Below, one piece after another: positions 52,278-60,663 of a DNA stretch of 64,000 nucleotides. The notes under the pieces were generated by a model. It ran no database searches, was not told where the DNA came from, and was given only the letters and a program-made list of their open reading frames with translations. The position numbers were made by a program, and so were the translations under genes. Source of the stretch: Bradyrhizobium embrapense (GTDB taxonomy: Bacteria > Pseudomonadota > Alphaproteobacteria > Rhizobiales > Xanthobacteraceae); assembly GCF_001189235.2 (NCBI RefSeq), contig NZ_LFIP02000002.1, forward strand, positions 1,303,949-1,367,948, in the 5' to 3' direction. Position 1 is the first letter of the stretch. Each line of letters starts with the position of its first letter.

Positions 52278-53060
52278 ATGAAGAATTCCGGCAAGGTCGT
52301 CGCCATCACCGGGGCGGCGCGCGGTATCGGCAAGGCCTGCGCGGCGCGCTTCCTGGCCGATGGCGCCAGGGTCGTCATCTCCGATGTCGACGCTGCGGGG
52401 CTCGTCCACGCCGCCCAGGAACTCGGACATGAGGATCGGTTGCGGGCGGTCGAGGCCGACGTCAGCAAGCGCGCCGACGTCGATCGCATCGTGGCCACCG
52501 CGGTGAAGGAGTTCGGCCGGCTCGACGTCATGGTCAACAACGCCGGCGTCGCGCGCAACCGCGACTTCCTCGACATCAGCGAGGCCGAGTTCGACGACGT
52601 GATGGGGATCAACCTCAAGGGCGCGTTCTTCGGCGTTCAGGCCGCAGCGCGCCAGATGATCGCGCAGGGCGGTGGCGGCGTCGTCGTCAACATGTCCTCG
52701 GTCAATGCGCTGCTCGCGATCCCCTCGCTTGCGACCTACGCGATGTCCAAGGGTGCGATGAAGCAGCTCACCTCGGTGGCCGCCGTCGCGCTGGCGCCGC
52801 ACGGCATTCGGGTCGTGGCAGTCGGGCCCGGCACGATCCTGACCGAGATGGTGGCGACCGCGATCTTTTCGTCGGAGGACGCGCGGCGCAGCGTGCTGTC
52901 GCGCACCCCCGCGGGGCGCTGCGGCGAGCCGAGCGAAGTTGCCTCGGTGGTGTCGTTCCTCGCCAGCGACGACGCCTCCTACATCACCGGCCAGACCATC
53001 TATCCCGACGGCGGGCGGTTGATCCTCAACTACACGGTGCCGGTCAACGAGAAGAAGTAG
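52278..53060 (+). CDS. Short-chain dehydrogenase/reductase, possible sugar dehydrogenase
   Basis: A 260-residue SDR with all key parts: TGAARGIGKACAARF (cofactor), VNNAGVARN, Ser in NMSSVNAL, YAMSK (Tyr and Lys), and a C-terminus YITGQTIYPDGGRLILNY. GGAGG is seven bases before ATG 52278. In company with galM and an SMP-30 lactonase 1-3 kb upstream on the same strand, oxidation of an aldose to its lactone is a reasonable proposal, but the intervening TetR gene and 160-base gap mean it may be separately expressed. FabG-like specificity is the alternative. Confidence 0.87.
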   Translation: MKNSGKVVAITGAARGIGKACAARFLADGARVVISDVDAAGLVHAAQELGHEDRLRAVEADVSKRADVDRIVATAVKEFGRLDVMVNNAGVARNRDFLDISEAEFDDVMGINLKGAFFGVQAAARQMIAQGGGGVVVNMSSVNALLAIPSLATYAMSKGAMKQLTSVAAVALAPHGIRVVAVGPGTILTEMVATAIFSSEDARRSVLSRTPAGRCGEPSEVASVVSFLASDDASYITGQTIYPDGGRLILNYTVPVNEKK

Positions 53061-53178
53061 CGCGCCGCCAAAATATCGAAAACAACCCCATGCACAGTAG
53101 CCGCGGGCGGCCTGTGTCGGGATGCCGGGCCTAATTTGCGGTATTATTTTACTTTTCAGAAACCTCGCGGCATCACCA

Positions 53179-53210
53179 ACTGGATCGCCCGGTTAACCGG
53201 GCGATCCAGT
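53179..53210. repeat. Perfect 32-base palindrome
   Basis: actggatcgcccggtt at 53179-53194 is followed at once by its exact complement to 53210, with no spacer. It lies between the convergent SDR and crotonase genes and could terminate both, though no T-run is present. It shares its core with the element at 4678-4710. Confidence 0.7.
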
Positions 53211-53245
53211 AGGCCGCGGCATGCGCGGGTGATAACATCGGATGG

Positions 53246-54049
53246 CTACCGGCCCTTGAACTGCGGCTTGCGCTTTTCCATGAAGGCGTTGCGGCCTTCG
53301 CGGAAATCCGCGCTGTCCATGCAATCGATGCCGATCTGCTTGATCGCGGCCATGTCGCGATCGGCGGGATCCTTCAGCACCTGCGCGATGGTGATCTTGG
53401 CGGCCTTGATCGCCAGCGGCGCGTTGGCTGAAATGGTGCGCGCGATCTCCATGGTCGCGTCCCAGAGCTCAGCATCCGGCAGCACGCGGTCGACGAGGCC
53501 GATCCGCAGTGCTTCGGCGGAGTCGATCCGCATGCCGGTATACATGATCAGCCGCGCCCAGGACGGGCCGACCAGCGAGACCAGATGGCGCAGCCCGTCA
53601 TACCCGTAAGCGATGCCGAGCTTGGCGGCGGGAATGCCGAACTGGCCGCTCGTGCCGGAGATGCGGATGTCGGTCAGCATCGCGACCTGCATGCCGCCAC
53701 CGAGGCAGAAGCCGCGGATGCAGGCAATGGTCGGTTTCGGGTAGTCGGCCAACAGCGCGCGCTGGGCGGCGCTGCGCCGTGAATATTCCTCGGAAGCTGC
53801 CGCGTTGTGGCGGGTCTTCTCGAACTGGCTGATATCGGCGCCGGACACGAAGGCCTTGTCGCCGGCGCCGACCAGGATCACGACGCGGACGTCAGGATCG
53901 TCACGCAAGGCGGTCAGCGCTTCGCCAAGCCCCTCCCACATCTCCAGCGACATCGCATTGCGCTTGTCGGGGTTGTTGAAGGTGACGACGCCGACGCCGT
54001 CGACCACGTTTTGCAGGATCTTGCCGTCGGCGAGCGATTTGTCTGACAT
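53246..54049 (-). CDS. Crotonase-family protein lacking the two hydratase glutamates
   Basis: A 267-residue crotonase fold protein. GVVTFNNPDKRNAMS at the N-terminus, the oxyanion-hole segment VSGADISQF (about 68-76) and the second in GFCLGGGM are present. Active hydratases have Glu in GGGCELAM and in FGQPEI; here these read GGGMQVAM (Gln121) and FGIPAAKL (Ala141). It is therefore probably a decarboxylase, isomerase, thioesterase or dehalogenase-type member rather than a true enoyl-CoA hydratase. Start ATG 54049 (MSDKSLADG) fits the family; the longer frame adds a non-homologous leader. Single gene. Confidence 0.82.
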   Translation of the reverse strand: MSDKSLADGKILQNVVDGVGVVTFNNPDKRNAMSLEMWEGLGEALTALRDDPDVRVVILVGAGDKAFVSGADISQFEKTRHNAAASEEYSRRSAAQRALLADYPKPTIACIRGFCLGGGMQVAMLTDIRISGTSGQFGIPAAKLGIAYGYDGLRHLVSLVGPSWARLIMYTGMRIDSAEALRIGLVDRVLPDAELWDATMEIARTISANAPLAIKAAKITIAQVLKDPADRDMAAIKQIGIDCMDSADFREGRNAFMEKRKPQFKGR

Positions 54050-54427
54050 GTTGAGCCTATGAGTGGCCGGACTGATTTGAGCCGAGGCTAGCAGGCAGTT
54101 GCCAGCCGGGGGCAGGCGGTTTATGGCACGGCGCGATTGCATCGGCGCGCGGTAACTCTCCCGGTAGTTGCACGGCTCGCGAAATAAACTGCCGCGAAAG
54201 GGTTGCGCGATAGACTGTGCACTTTGTGCCAGTTTAACTGTTTCCTAGTGTTTCGACGGTACGACTGTACGCACCTGCGCGCCAGGACCGTTCCCCGACG
54301 CGCTGGGGTGCGTGCCGCAGCCTCCCGCTGCCATCGCGCCGGTAGCGGACGTCCCCCACCGGACCGGCAGGCAAGCCGGTCATCCCCGACCTCCGTGCAC
54401 TCACATCGCCTCGGGCGAGGTTCAGTC
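54050..54427. other. Gene-free divergent region
   Basis: About 380 bases between the crotonase start and the PilZ gene start. Open frames here lack ribosome sites. I see no hairpin or repeat of note; it presumably contains two divergent promoters. Confidence 0.4.
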
Positions 54428-55081
54428 GTGTCCGTCGAAAAGTTTCTCAAGCAACGCGCGGTCAGGATCACCGTCAACGGCAGCTACACGTTGCCGAATT
54501 GGTACGATGCGCAGGGCAAGCTGCGCACCTTCGCCTGCCGCACCACGCGCGTCTCGCCGTTCCGGATGATCGTGGACGTGCCTGTCGTCGGCAAGGTCGG
54601 CGACCGGCTGACGTCGTATTTCGAGGAGTTCGGCAAGTTCGAAGGCTGCATCACCGACACGATGAGCGGCAGCTTCCTGCTCGAGCTCGAGATGACGCAT
54701 GCCAGGCGCGAGAAGTTCGCCGACAAGCTGACCTGGATCGAGAAGAAGCAGAAGGATCCGAGCGTCCGCGAGGCGCGCAACAATCCGCGCTTCGTTCCCG
54801 TCGCGCCGCATGCCATGCTGACGCTCGCGGACGGCACCATGCAGAGCTGCTTCATCATCGACATGTCGCTGTCGGGCGCGGCAGTGTCCTCCGAGGTGCA
54901 GCCGCCGATCGGCATGCCGCTGGCGATCGGCGCCTGCGTCGGGCGCGTCGTCCGGCATCTGCCGAACGGCTTCGCGATCAAGTTCGTCGAGACCTACAAG
55001 CAGAGCGAACTGGCCCGCTTGATCGCGCGGAAGTCCAAGGAGCTGCTGGTGGCCTCCGCCGACGCGGATCCGGTTGCCTAG
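54428..55081 (+). CDS. PilZ-domain protein
   Basis: A 217-residue soluble protein. The N-terminal ~110 residues form a degenerate beta-domain (VRITVNGSYTLPNWYDAQGK). The C-terminal PilZ domain has RNNPR (the RxxxR c-di-GMP motif) and DMSLSGA (the DxSxxG motif), both intact, so it should bind cyclic di-GMP. The start is GTG 54428 with GAGG seven bases upstream; the longer frame begins with Arg/Pro-rich non-coding-looking sequence. It is single. A GGDEF-EAL protein 3 kb away could supply the signal, but this is only proximity. Confidence 0.85.
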   Translation: MSVEKFLKQRAVRITVNGSYTLPNWYDAQGKLRTFACRTTRVSPFRMIVDVPVVGKVGDRLTSYFEEFGKFEGCITDTMSGSFLLELEMTHARREKFADKLTWIEKKQKDPSVREARNNPRFVPVAPHAMLTLADGTMQSCFIIDMSLSGAAVSSEVQPPIGMPLAIGACVGRVVRHLPNGFAIKFVETYKQSELARLIARKSKELLVASADADPVA

Positions 55082-55167
55082 GGCGAGTACTCACAAATCG
55101 GGTGCGTGCGTGCGGCAATAGCGAGGACGGAGATATCCTCCAAAGCAGACGTCACCGACGCCTAGGT

Positions 55168-55199
55168 GAATGTCCGCAAAGGGCCACAAGCTGACATTC
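55168..55199. repeat. GAATGTCCGC-type dispersed repeat, copy 1
   Basis: gaatgtccgc, a three-base spacer, then gggccacaag ctgacattc forms a stem of gaatgtc with gacattc. A second copy is at 55638-55664. Similar sequences are common in Bradyrhizobium intergenic space and generate spurious short ORF calls. Confidence 0.55.
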
Positions 55200-55210
55200 G
55201 CGAACGAAAG

Positions 55211-55540
55211 TCAGTCGCTCCTTTTGGCTTCGGCAAGCCTGTGCGCCAAGGCTTCTGTTTCCTTGACCTTATGGCGAAATCTGATGACGTTAACCAGCCA
55301 ACCGAGCAAATACATGATCAGTAAGGAGACGGGAGGCCCCAGAAATCTTGTCCATGGATGCTGATCCATCAGAGGATATACGTCTAGGATCCCAAAAGTG
55401 ATTCCGGCTGGAAACCACGCGAGAGACGCCAAGAGAACGCGCCCCTTTGGATCAGACGTTAAATAGGCCAAGGTCAATATCAAGATTACGAAAACAATGT
55501 AGGCAGCACAAAGTTTGAGGCCGCCCTTGTTTAGCTTCAT
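55211..55540 (-). CDS. Small membrane protein of unknown function (109 aa)
   Basis: Three hydrophobic segments: LCAAYIVFVILILTLAYL, VLLASLAWFPAGITFGIL and PPVSLLIMYLLGWLVNVI, then a charged helical tail HKVKETEALAHRLAEAKRSD. GGGAGGAG precedes ATG 55540 at good spacing, which supports translation. Base composition is lower in GC than the neighbours, possibly a recent acquisition. It is flanked on both sides by copies of the GAATGTCCGC repeat. No family is recognised. Confidence 0.7.
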   Translation of the reverse strand: MKLNKGGLKLCAAYIVFVILILTLAYLTSDPKGRVLLASLAWFPAGITFGILDVYPLMDQHPWTRFLGPPVSLLIMYLLGWLVNVIRFRHKVKETEALAHRLAEAKRSD

Positions 55541-55637
55541 ATTACTCCTCCCGGCTTTCGGGTCAGCGTAACATCATTCAGCTTTCAAGCGAATTGGGTC
55601 AGGTGGCAACTCTCAGCGACGTGAGGCACAGGGAGGC

Positions 55638-55664
55638 GAATGTCCGCTGCGGGTCAAAAGGCGA
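55638..55664. repeat. GAATGTCCGC-type dispersed repeat, copy 2
   Basis: gaatgtccgc, a three-base spacer, then gggtcaaaag gcgac matches copy 1 at 55168 in order and spacing. The two copies bracket the small membrane protein gene at a distance of 470 bases. Confidence 0.5.
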
Positions 55665-55767
55665 CTTTCCTGTGGTCGGACCGCGAGTCCGCTTTTTTAC
55701 GTCTCGAATGCAGACATGATCTAGGACTGCTCACCCTAGCCTGCGGCCAGCGCGTCCGTTTCGCGCG

Positions 55768-56472
55768 TTACGTCAACTGTTCCGGATCGTCGGCCGCGCG
55801 CATCCGCGCGACAAGGTCTTCCGTCGCTGCGCTACCTGCCGCCGCGATCGCGATCTCCCGGGCGAGATTGGTGCATTCGGCCCACAGCAGGAAAAACACC
55901 AGCGGCGGCCGTTCGCGCGCCTCCAGCAGCTGCCGGCAGCGCTCCGCCGCACCGTCGAGCGCCCACCACTGCCGGGCGACGACCATGACCTTGCGGAAAC
56001 TTCGCAGCGTGCCGGAGAATTTTTGCGGATCGGCACCGACGATGGTGCCGCAATGGTTCAGCCAGTTCAGTGCCGCGTAGATCGCAATCCCGTAGTCCTC
56101 GATCGCGGTGCCCGTGAAATCGACGACGGTGTTGTCGTGCGCGCGCTGGCGCAGGAAGGCGTCGATCATCTCGGCCTGGCGCGATGGATCGGCCAGCAGC
56201 GCGGTGTCCTTCCGTGGCACCATCGGGAGATAGCGCATCGCTTCGAGCCGCGTGTGCTCCCAGATCGCCCTGGCATCGCCGAGCAGGTCGCCGGGCTTGC
56301 GCTTGCAGGCCGGATAGACCAGCACGCCGTTGTCGGAGAGATCGAGATAGCGCGGCACCACCTTGTCGAGCGCGGCGAGGAACGCCGAGGGATCGGTGAG
56401 GCCGCGCAAGTCGCTGGCGGCGTCCTCCGTCTGTGCAGGCTTGTTGCCGCGTGTCCAGCCGAAATTGGCCAT
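55768..56472 (-). CDS. Hypothetical protein of 234 aa
   Basis: A soluble, mostly helical protein. Recognisable stretches are DPSAFLAALDKVVPRYLDLS, NGVLVYPACKRKPGDLLGDA, LLADPSRQAEMIDAFLRQRA and an aromatic-rich VVARQWWALDGAAERCRQLL, followed by VFFLLWAECTNLAREIAIAA. ATG 56472 (MANFGWTRG) is preferred over the frame's first codon at 56502; neither has a strong ribosome site. Codon use and composition are like the neighbours. It is divergent from the methyltransferase gene. I do not recognise a domain. Confidence 0.65.
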   Translation of the reverse strand: MANFGWTRGNKPAQTEDAASDLRGLTDPSAFLAALDKVVPRYLDLSDNGVLVYPACKRKPGDLLGDARAIWEHTRLEAMRYLPMVPRKDTALLADPSRQAEMIDAFLRQRAHDNTVVDFTGTAIEDYGIAIYAALNWLNHCGTIVGADPQKFSGTLRSFRKVMVVARQWWALDGAAERCRQLLEARERPPLVFFLLWAECTNLAREIAIAAAGSAATEDLVARMRAADDPEQLT

Positions 56473-56657
56473 CCCCGGACGCCCCGATCTCAACCCGGCC
56501 ATCAGGTTAGATGGAAAATGCGGAGATGCAAATGCGGCATTTGCTGCGACGCCGCCGTGCGTGTCCGCCGTTGCCGGTTGACGCGGGAGACCGCCGCGCC
56601 TAGCTGATGGTTAATGGCGCGCAACGCAACTTGTTGTCGCTTACAGGACGTATCGCC

Positions 56658-57278
56658 ATGACCGCTTCTGATCGACAATCGCATTGGCAGGCCGTCTATC
56701 TGACCAAGGGCGAGCAGCAGGTGAGCTGGTCGCAGGCCGATCCGCAACCATCGCTGCGTCTGATCGAACAGATCGCACCTCGCCGCGACGCGTCGATCAT
56801 CGACATCGGCGGCGGGGCCTCGCGCCTCGTCGATGCGCTGCTGGCGAGGGACTTTCATGATCTGACCGTGCTCGATCTCTCGGAAGCTGCGCTGGCGAGC
56901 GCGCGGCAACGGATCGGCGCGGCCGGCGCGGCGGTGCGCTGGGTTGCCGACGATGCGGCGGCCTGGCAGCCGCAGCAGGCTTTCGACATCTGGCACGATC
57001 GTGCGGCGTTTCATTTCCTCGTCGCGGAGGGCGACCGCGCGGCCTATCTCGAAAGGCTGCATCGCGGCGTCAAGGCAGGCGGCCACGCCGTGATCGGCAC
57101 CTTCGCGCTGGACGGTCCGGAAAAATGCAGCGGCCTGCCGGTGCAGCGCTATGATCCGGAAACACTCAGCCGGACCATCGGTCCGGCATTCGAATTGATC
57201 GCGCATGAGGCGCACCGGCACGTCACGCCCTGGGGCGCAACGCAGTCGTTCCAGTTCAGTGTGCTGCGGCGCAGGTGA
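56658..57278 (+). CDS. Class I SAM-dependent methyltransferase
   Basis: A 206-residue methyltransferase. SAM motif [18 protein letters not shown] (about residues 42-58), acidic end of strand 2 in [14 protein letters not shown], and motif IV-like [14 protein letters not shown] are visible. The leading [20 protein letters not shown] is typical of small-molecule methylases in this family. ATG 56658 follows AGGA; the frame's first codon adds 17 unlikely residues. The DOPA-dioxygenase-like gene starts 23 bases after its stop, so they are probably cotranscribed. The substrate is unknown. Confidence 0.85.
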   Translation: MTASDRQSHWQAVYLTKGEQQVSWSQADPQPSLRLIEQIAPRRDASIIDIGGGASRLVDALLARDFHDLTVLDLSEAALASARQRIGAAGAAVRWVADDAAAWQPQQAFDIWHDRAAFHFLVAEGDRAAYLERLHRGVKAGGHAVIGTFALDGPEKCSGLPVQRYDPETLSRTIGPAFELIAHEAHRHVTPWGATQSFQFSVLRRR

Positions 57279-57301
57279 CCGGCCGCGGAAGGAGAGGCGA
57301 G

Positions 57302-57712
57302 ATGACGGACGGGCCACGGGCGATCGGCGAGATCGCGAGCTATCACGCCCACGTCTATTACGATCCCGCGACCAGCCGGGGCGAGGCCGAACGGCTGCGC
57401 AACTGGATCGGCGAGCGTTTCCTGGTCACGCTCGGGCGCTGGCACGACGTCAAGGTCGGTCCGCACGATCAGGCGATGTATCAGGTGGCGTTTGCGGCCG
57501 AGCTGTTTGCCACCCTGGTGCCGTGGCTGATGCTGAACCACGGCAGCCTGAGCATCCTGGTCCATCCCAACACCACCAATCCGCGCCGCGATCATCGCGA
57601 TGATCCGCTCTGGATCGGCACGCCGCTTGCCGTCCATGCCGACAAGCTGCCCGAAGAGGCCGACATGGAGCAGGCGCCGGCCCCGAACACGTCGCCGACA
57701 TTGCGTCCCTGA
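57302..57712 (+). CDS. DOPA 4,5-dioxygenase-family protein
   Basis: A 136-residue protein of the small extradiol-like family related to fungal DOPA 4,5-dioxygenase. [14 protein letters not shown] places the first metal His, and [20 protein letters not shown] supplies further His residues with DDPLWIG, the family's C-terminal motif. Bacterial members are usually uncharacterised; extradiol cleavage of a catechol is inferred only from the family. ATG 57302 (MTDGPRAIG) follows AGGAGAGGC. Paired with the methyltransferase immediately upstream. Confidence 0.8.
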   Translation: MTDGPRAIGEIASYHAHVYYDPATSRGEAERLRNWIGERFLVTLGRWHDVKVGPHDQAMYQVAFAAELFATLVPWLMLNHGSLSILVHPNTTNPRRDHRDDPLWIGTPLAVHADKLPEEADMEQAPAPNTSPTLRP

Positions 57713-57765
57713 GTACTAGAGCGGGATGACGTTAGCTTGAATCGGTTTGGCCTCGGGTTCGGTTT

Positions 57766-57885
57766 ACCTCTCCCCGGCGGGGAGAGGTCGATTTGCGCAG
57801 CAAATCGGGTGAGGGGCCGTAACTCCAACGAGGGACCGTAACCCCTCACCCGGCGCTGCGCGCGGACCTCTCCCAAGGGAGAGGT
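57766..57885. repeat. Multi-hairpin dispersed repeat
   Basis: Four nested or adjacent dyads: acctctcccc/ggggagaggt (57766-57788), gatttg/caaatc (57790-57806), gggtgagggg/cccctcaccc (57807-57816 and 57842-57851) and acctctccc/gggagaggt (57866-57885). The outer halves repeat each other, giving a cloverleaf-like fold. This fills most of the gene-free gap 57713-58070. Similar elements are common in bradyrhizobia and other alphaproteobacteria. Confidence 0.65.
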
Positions 57886-58070
57886 GGACCTCCGATGCCG
57901 CTACAATTCAACCTAGTCTCGCTCATGCTTTGGCCCCGGCCGACACGATGGGTAAAGTTTGACGCAATTGCGGTACAGCCAAGTCGTTTCAAACTCATCG
58001 CGTTTTGCAACGTGAGGTTAAGCCGGCATTCCTAGGCTTATCCGGCATTTCAGGGTCGGGCGCATTGGGC

Positions 58071-60452
58071 ATGTTCTTTTCGTTTCGAAGCTGGTCACTG
58101 TGGCGGGTGGTTGGGCCTCTGCTCGCCATCGTGCTGTTGCTGGGCGGTCTGTCGGCCGGCAGCCTGCAGGTGATGTCCGCGGTGCGCGCCTACGTAGCCG
58201 GCGAGAGCATGTGGTCGAAGGGCCAGAAGGACGCCATCTATTACCTTCAGACCTATGTCAGCACCGGCGCGCCGCTTTATCTGCAGAAGTTCGATGACGC
58301 GATCGCGGTGCCGCTGGCCGATCGCACGGCGCGGCGCGCGCTGGAAGCGCCCGGCAACAACGACGCCGTGGCGAGGAGCGGCTTCGCCAAAGCCGGCAAT
58401 CATGATGACGATATCGGCGGCCTGATCTGGCTGTTCAAATATTTCCGCACGATGCATCACGTGGCCGGCGCGGTGACGGCCTGGCGCAACTCGGATGCGT
58501 TGCTGGATCAACTGATCGAAATCAGGAACGAGGCTGCTAACGACGTCGCACTGCATGATCCCTCGGCTGCGACCATCAAGCACTGGGCCGAGCGGATCGG
58601 TGCGGTCGACGCCGCGCTGAGCACGCTCGCCGTCGATTTCTCCGACCAGTTGGGGAAGGCGTCGCGTCAGGTCTCCGCGCTGCTGCTGCTGGTCAATCTC
58701 GTGATCGCGGCTTGCCTTGCCGGCATCGTGCTGTTCCACACGCGGCGGATGCTGTGGCGACGCTGGCTTGCCGAGACCGCGCTCGCCGTCGAGAAGGAGC
58801 GGGCCCAGCTCACGCTGGCCTCGATCGGCGACGCTGTCATCGTGACCACGCAGGACGATCGGGTCGGCTACATGAACGGCGCCGCAGAGCGGCTGATCGC
58901 GCCGGGGCAGGACGTGACCGGATGGCAGCTGTCATCGCTGTTCAACATTGCCGAGCAGCCGGTGCGGGGATCGTTCCAGAGCACCGATGCCGACGACGAG
59001 AGCCGGCCCCAGCAGCGGCTGCTGATGCGGCCGGACCATTCCAGCGTGCCGGTCTCGGTGGTCGAGACCCCGATCGTGCATGCCGGCGAACCGGCCGGCC
59101 GCGTCATGATCATTCACGACATGACCGCCGAGCGGCGGCTGGTCGAGGAACTGGCGTGGGCTGCATCTCATGACGCGCTCACCGGCCTTGCGAACCGGCG
59201 GCAATTCGAGTTCGAGCTGCACAAGACGATGTCGGGTTCGCCTGTCGTGGGCGCCGATCTGATGCTGATCGACCTCGACCAGTTCAAGATCGTCAACGAC
59301 ACCTGCGGCCACATGGCGGGTGACCGGCTGTTGAAGCAGGTGGCGAAGATGCTGGCCGCCGAGGTCGGCGACAGCGGGCTGGTTGCGCGTCTCGGCGGCG
59401 ACGAGTTCGGCATTCTGCTGCGCGACGACGGCTCCGTCACGCACGACGCTGCGGCCGATGTCGCGGAGCGGATCAGGGCGGTGGTCGAGCAGTCGAGCTT
59501 CGTCCACGAAGGCTCGAGCTTCCGGATCAGCGCGAGCATCGGCCTGGTCGCGCTTTGCGACAGCGCCGGCGTGCAGGACGCGCTGCGGCTTGCCGACGTC
59601 GCCTGCTTCCTCGCCAAGGACAAGGGACGCAACCGCGTCCAGGAGCACCGTCCCACCGACACCGGCATGGCGGTGCGCGTCGCCGAGATGAGCTGGGTGA
59701 ACCGCATCCGCAAGGGATTGGACGAGGGGCGCTTCTGCCTCTACGAGCAGGAGATCCGTCCGATCAACGCTGCGCTGAAGGGCAGCGAGCGGCGCGAATT
59801 GCTGCTGCGGCTGCGCGACGAGAGCGGCGCGCTGGTGCCGCCCGGCAGCTTCCTGCCCGCGGCCGAACGCTACGGGCTGATGCCGCTGATCGACCGCTGG
59901 GTGGTGCGCCGCGCCTTCGAGATCATCGCCGAGCGCAAGCACCACCCGCGCAAGGTGGCGAGCTACGCCATCAACCTCTCCGGCGCCACGATCGGCGACG
60001 GCGACTTCGTCGACTTCGTCGCCAGGCTGTTTGCGCAGCATGATTTTTCGCCGGCACTGGTGTGTTTCGAGATCACCGAAACCAGCGCGATCTCGAATCT
60101 CGACGAGGCGCAGGCATTCATCGCGCGGCTGCGCGAGATCGGCTGCAGCTTCTCGCTCGACGATTTCGGCACCGGCATGTCCTCGATCGCGTATCTGAAG
60201 CACCTGCCGGTCGACATCATCAAGATCGACGGCTCGTTCGTGAAGGAGATCCTGAACAGCAAGGTCGATCGCGCGATGGTCGAGATGATCACCAAGACCG
60301 CGAAGATCATGCAGAAGCAGGTGGTCGCCGAATTCGTCGAGAGCCTCGCGATCCTGGACGAGTTGCGCCTGATCGGGGTCGACTACGCCCAGGGTTACGC
60401 GATCGGCAAGCCGGTCCCGGTGCTCACCCTCCGGGAAGAAAAGATCGCCTGA
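58071..60452 (+). CDS. Membrane GGDEF-EAL protein (c-di-GMP turnover)
   Basis: A 793-residue inner-membrane signalling protein. Helices at about 14-33 and 202-222 enclose a periplasmic sensor of about 165 residues; a PAS domain follows (QLTLASIGDAVIVTTQDDRV). The GGDEF domain has ARLGGDEFGILL intact but no RxxD inhibitory site before it (GDSG instead). The EAL domain keeps the catalytic set: ELLLRL (EAL variant), FEITETSAIS, LDDFGTGMSSIAYLK, IKIDGSFVK and EFVES. So both synthesis and hydrolysis are possible. ATG 58071 begins the first helix region. A T-tailed terminator follows. Confidence 0.9.
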   Translation: MFFSFRSWSLWRVVGPLLAIVLLLGGLSAGSLQVMSAVRAYVAGESMWSKGQKDAIYYLQTYVSTGAPLYLQKFDDAIAVPLADRTARRALEAPGNNDAVARSGFAKAGNHDDDIGGLIWLFKYFRTMHHVAGAVTAWRNSDALLDQLIEIRNEAANDVALHDPSAATIKHWAERIGAVDAALSTLAVDFSDQLGKASRQVSALLLLVNLVIAACLAGIVLFHTRRMLWRRWLAETALAVEKERAQLTLASIGDAVIVTTQDDRVGYMNGAAERLIAPGQDVTGWQLSSLFNIAEQPVRGSFQSTDADDESRPQQRLLMRPDHSSVPVSVVETPIVHAGEPAGRVMIIHDMTAERRLVEELAWAASHDALTGLANRRQFEFELHKTMSGSPVVGADLMLIDLDQFKIVNDTCGHMAGDRLLKQVAKMLAAEVGDSGLVARLGGDEFGILLRDDGSVTHDAAADVAERIRAVVEQSSFVHEGSSFRISASIGLVALCDSAGVQDALRLADVACFLAKDKGRNRVQEHRPTDTGMAVRVAEMSWVNRIRKGLDEGRFCLYEQEIRPINAALKGSERRELLLRLRDESGALVPPGSFLPAAERYGLMPLIDRWVVRRAFEIIAERKHHPRKVASYAINLSGATIGDGDFVDFVARLFAQHDFSPALVCFEITETSAISNLDEAQAFIARLREIGCSFSLDDFGTGMSSIAYLKHLPVDIIKIDGSFVKEILNSKVDRAMVEMITKTAKIMQKQVVAEFVESLAILDELRLIGVDYAQGYAIGKPVPVLTLREEKIA

Positions 60453-60465
60453 GGTCGCCGAAATT

Positions 60466-60485
60466 GTCCCGAATCGGGACTTTTT
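60466..60485 (+). terminator. Rho-independent terminator after the GGDEF-EAL gene
   Basis: Stem gtcccg (60466-60471) and cgggac (60475-60480) with loop aat, followed by ttttt at 60481-60485, 14 bases past the stop. Confidence 0.8.
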
Positions 60486-60663
60486 CGACCATTCCAGCTC
60501 GCTCGGGGCTGATTCTCCGGCACTTTCCACCCGAAAAACGTTTAAAAAACCTGTCGTTGCCCGCTTCGTCTCGATTATGCCTTACTCTAATTCCCTGATA
60601 TGATGAGTGATCGGTGAATCCCACGTGGGCCGGGTAACAGGCCCCAGAGCACCGAACTTGGGG

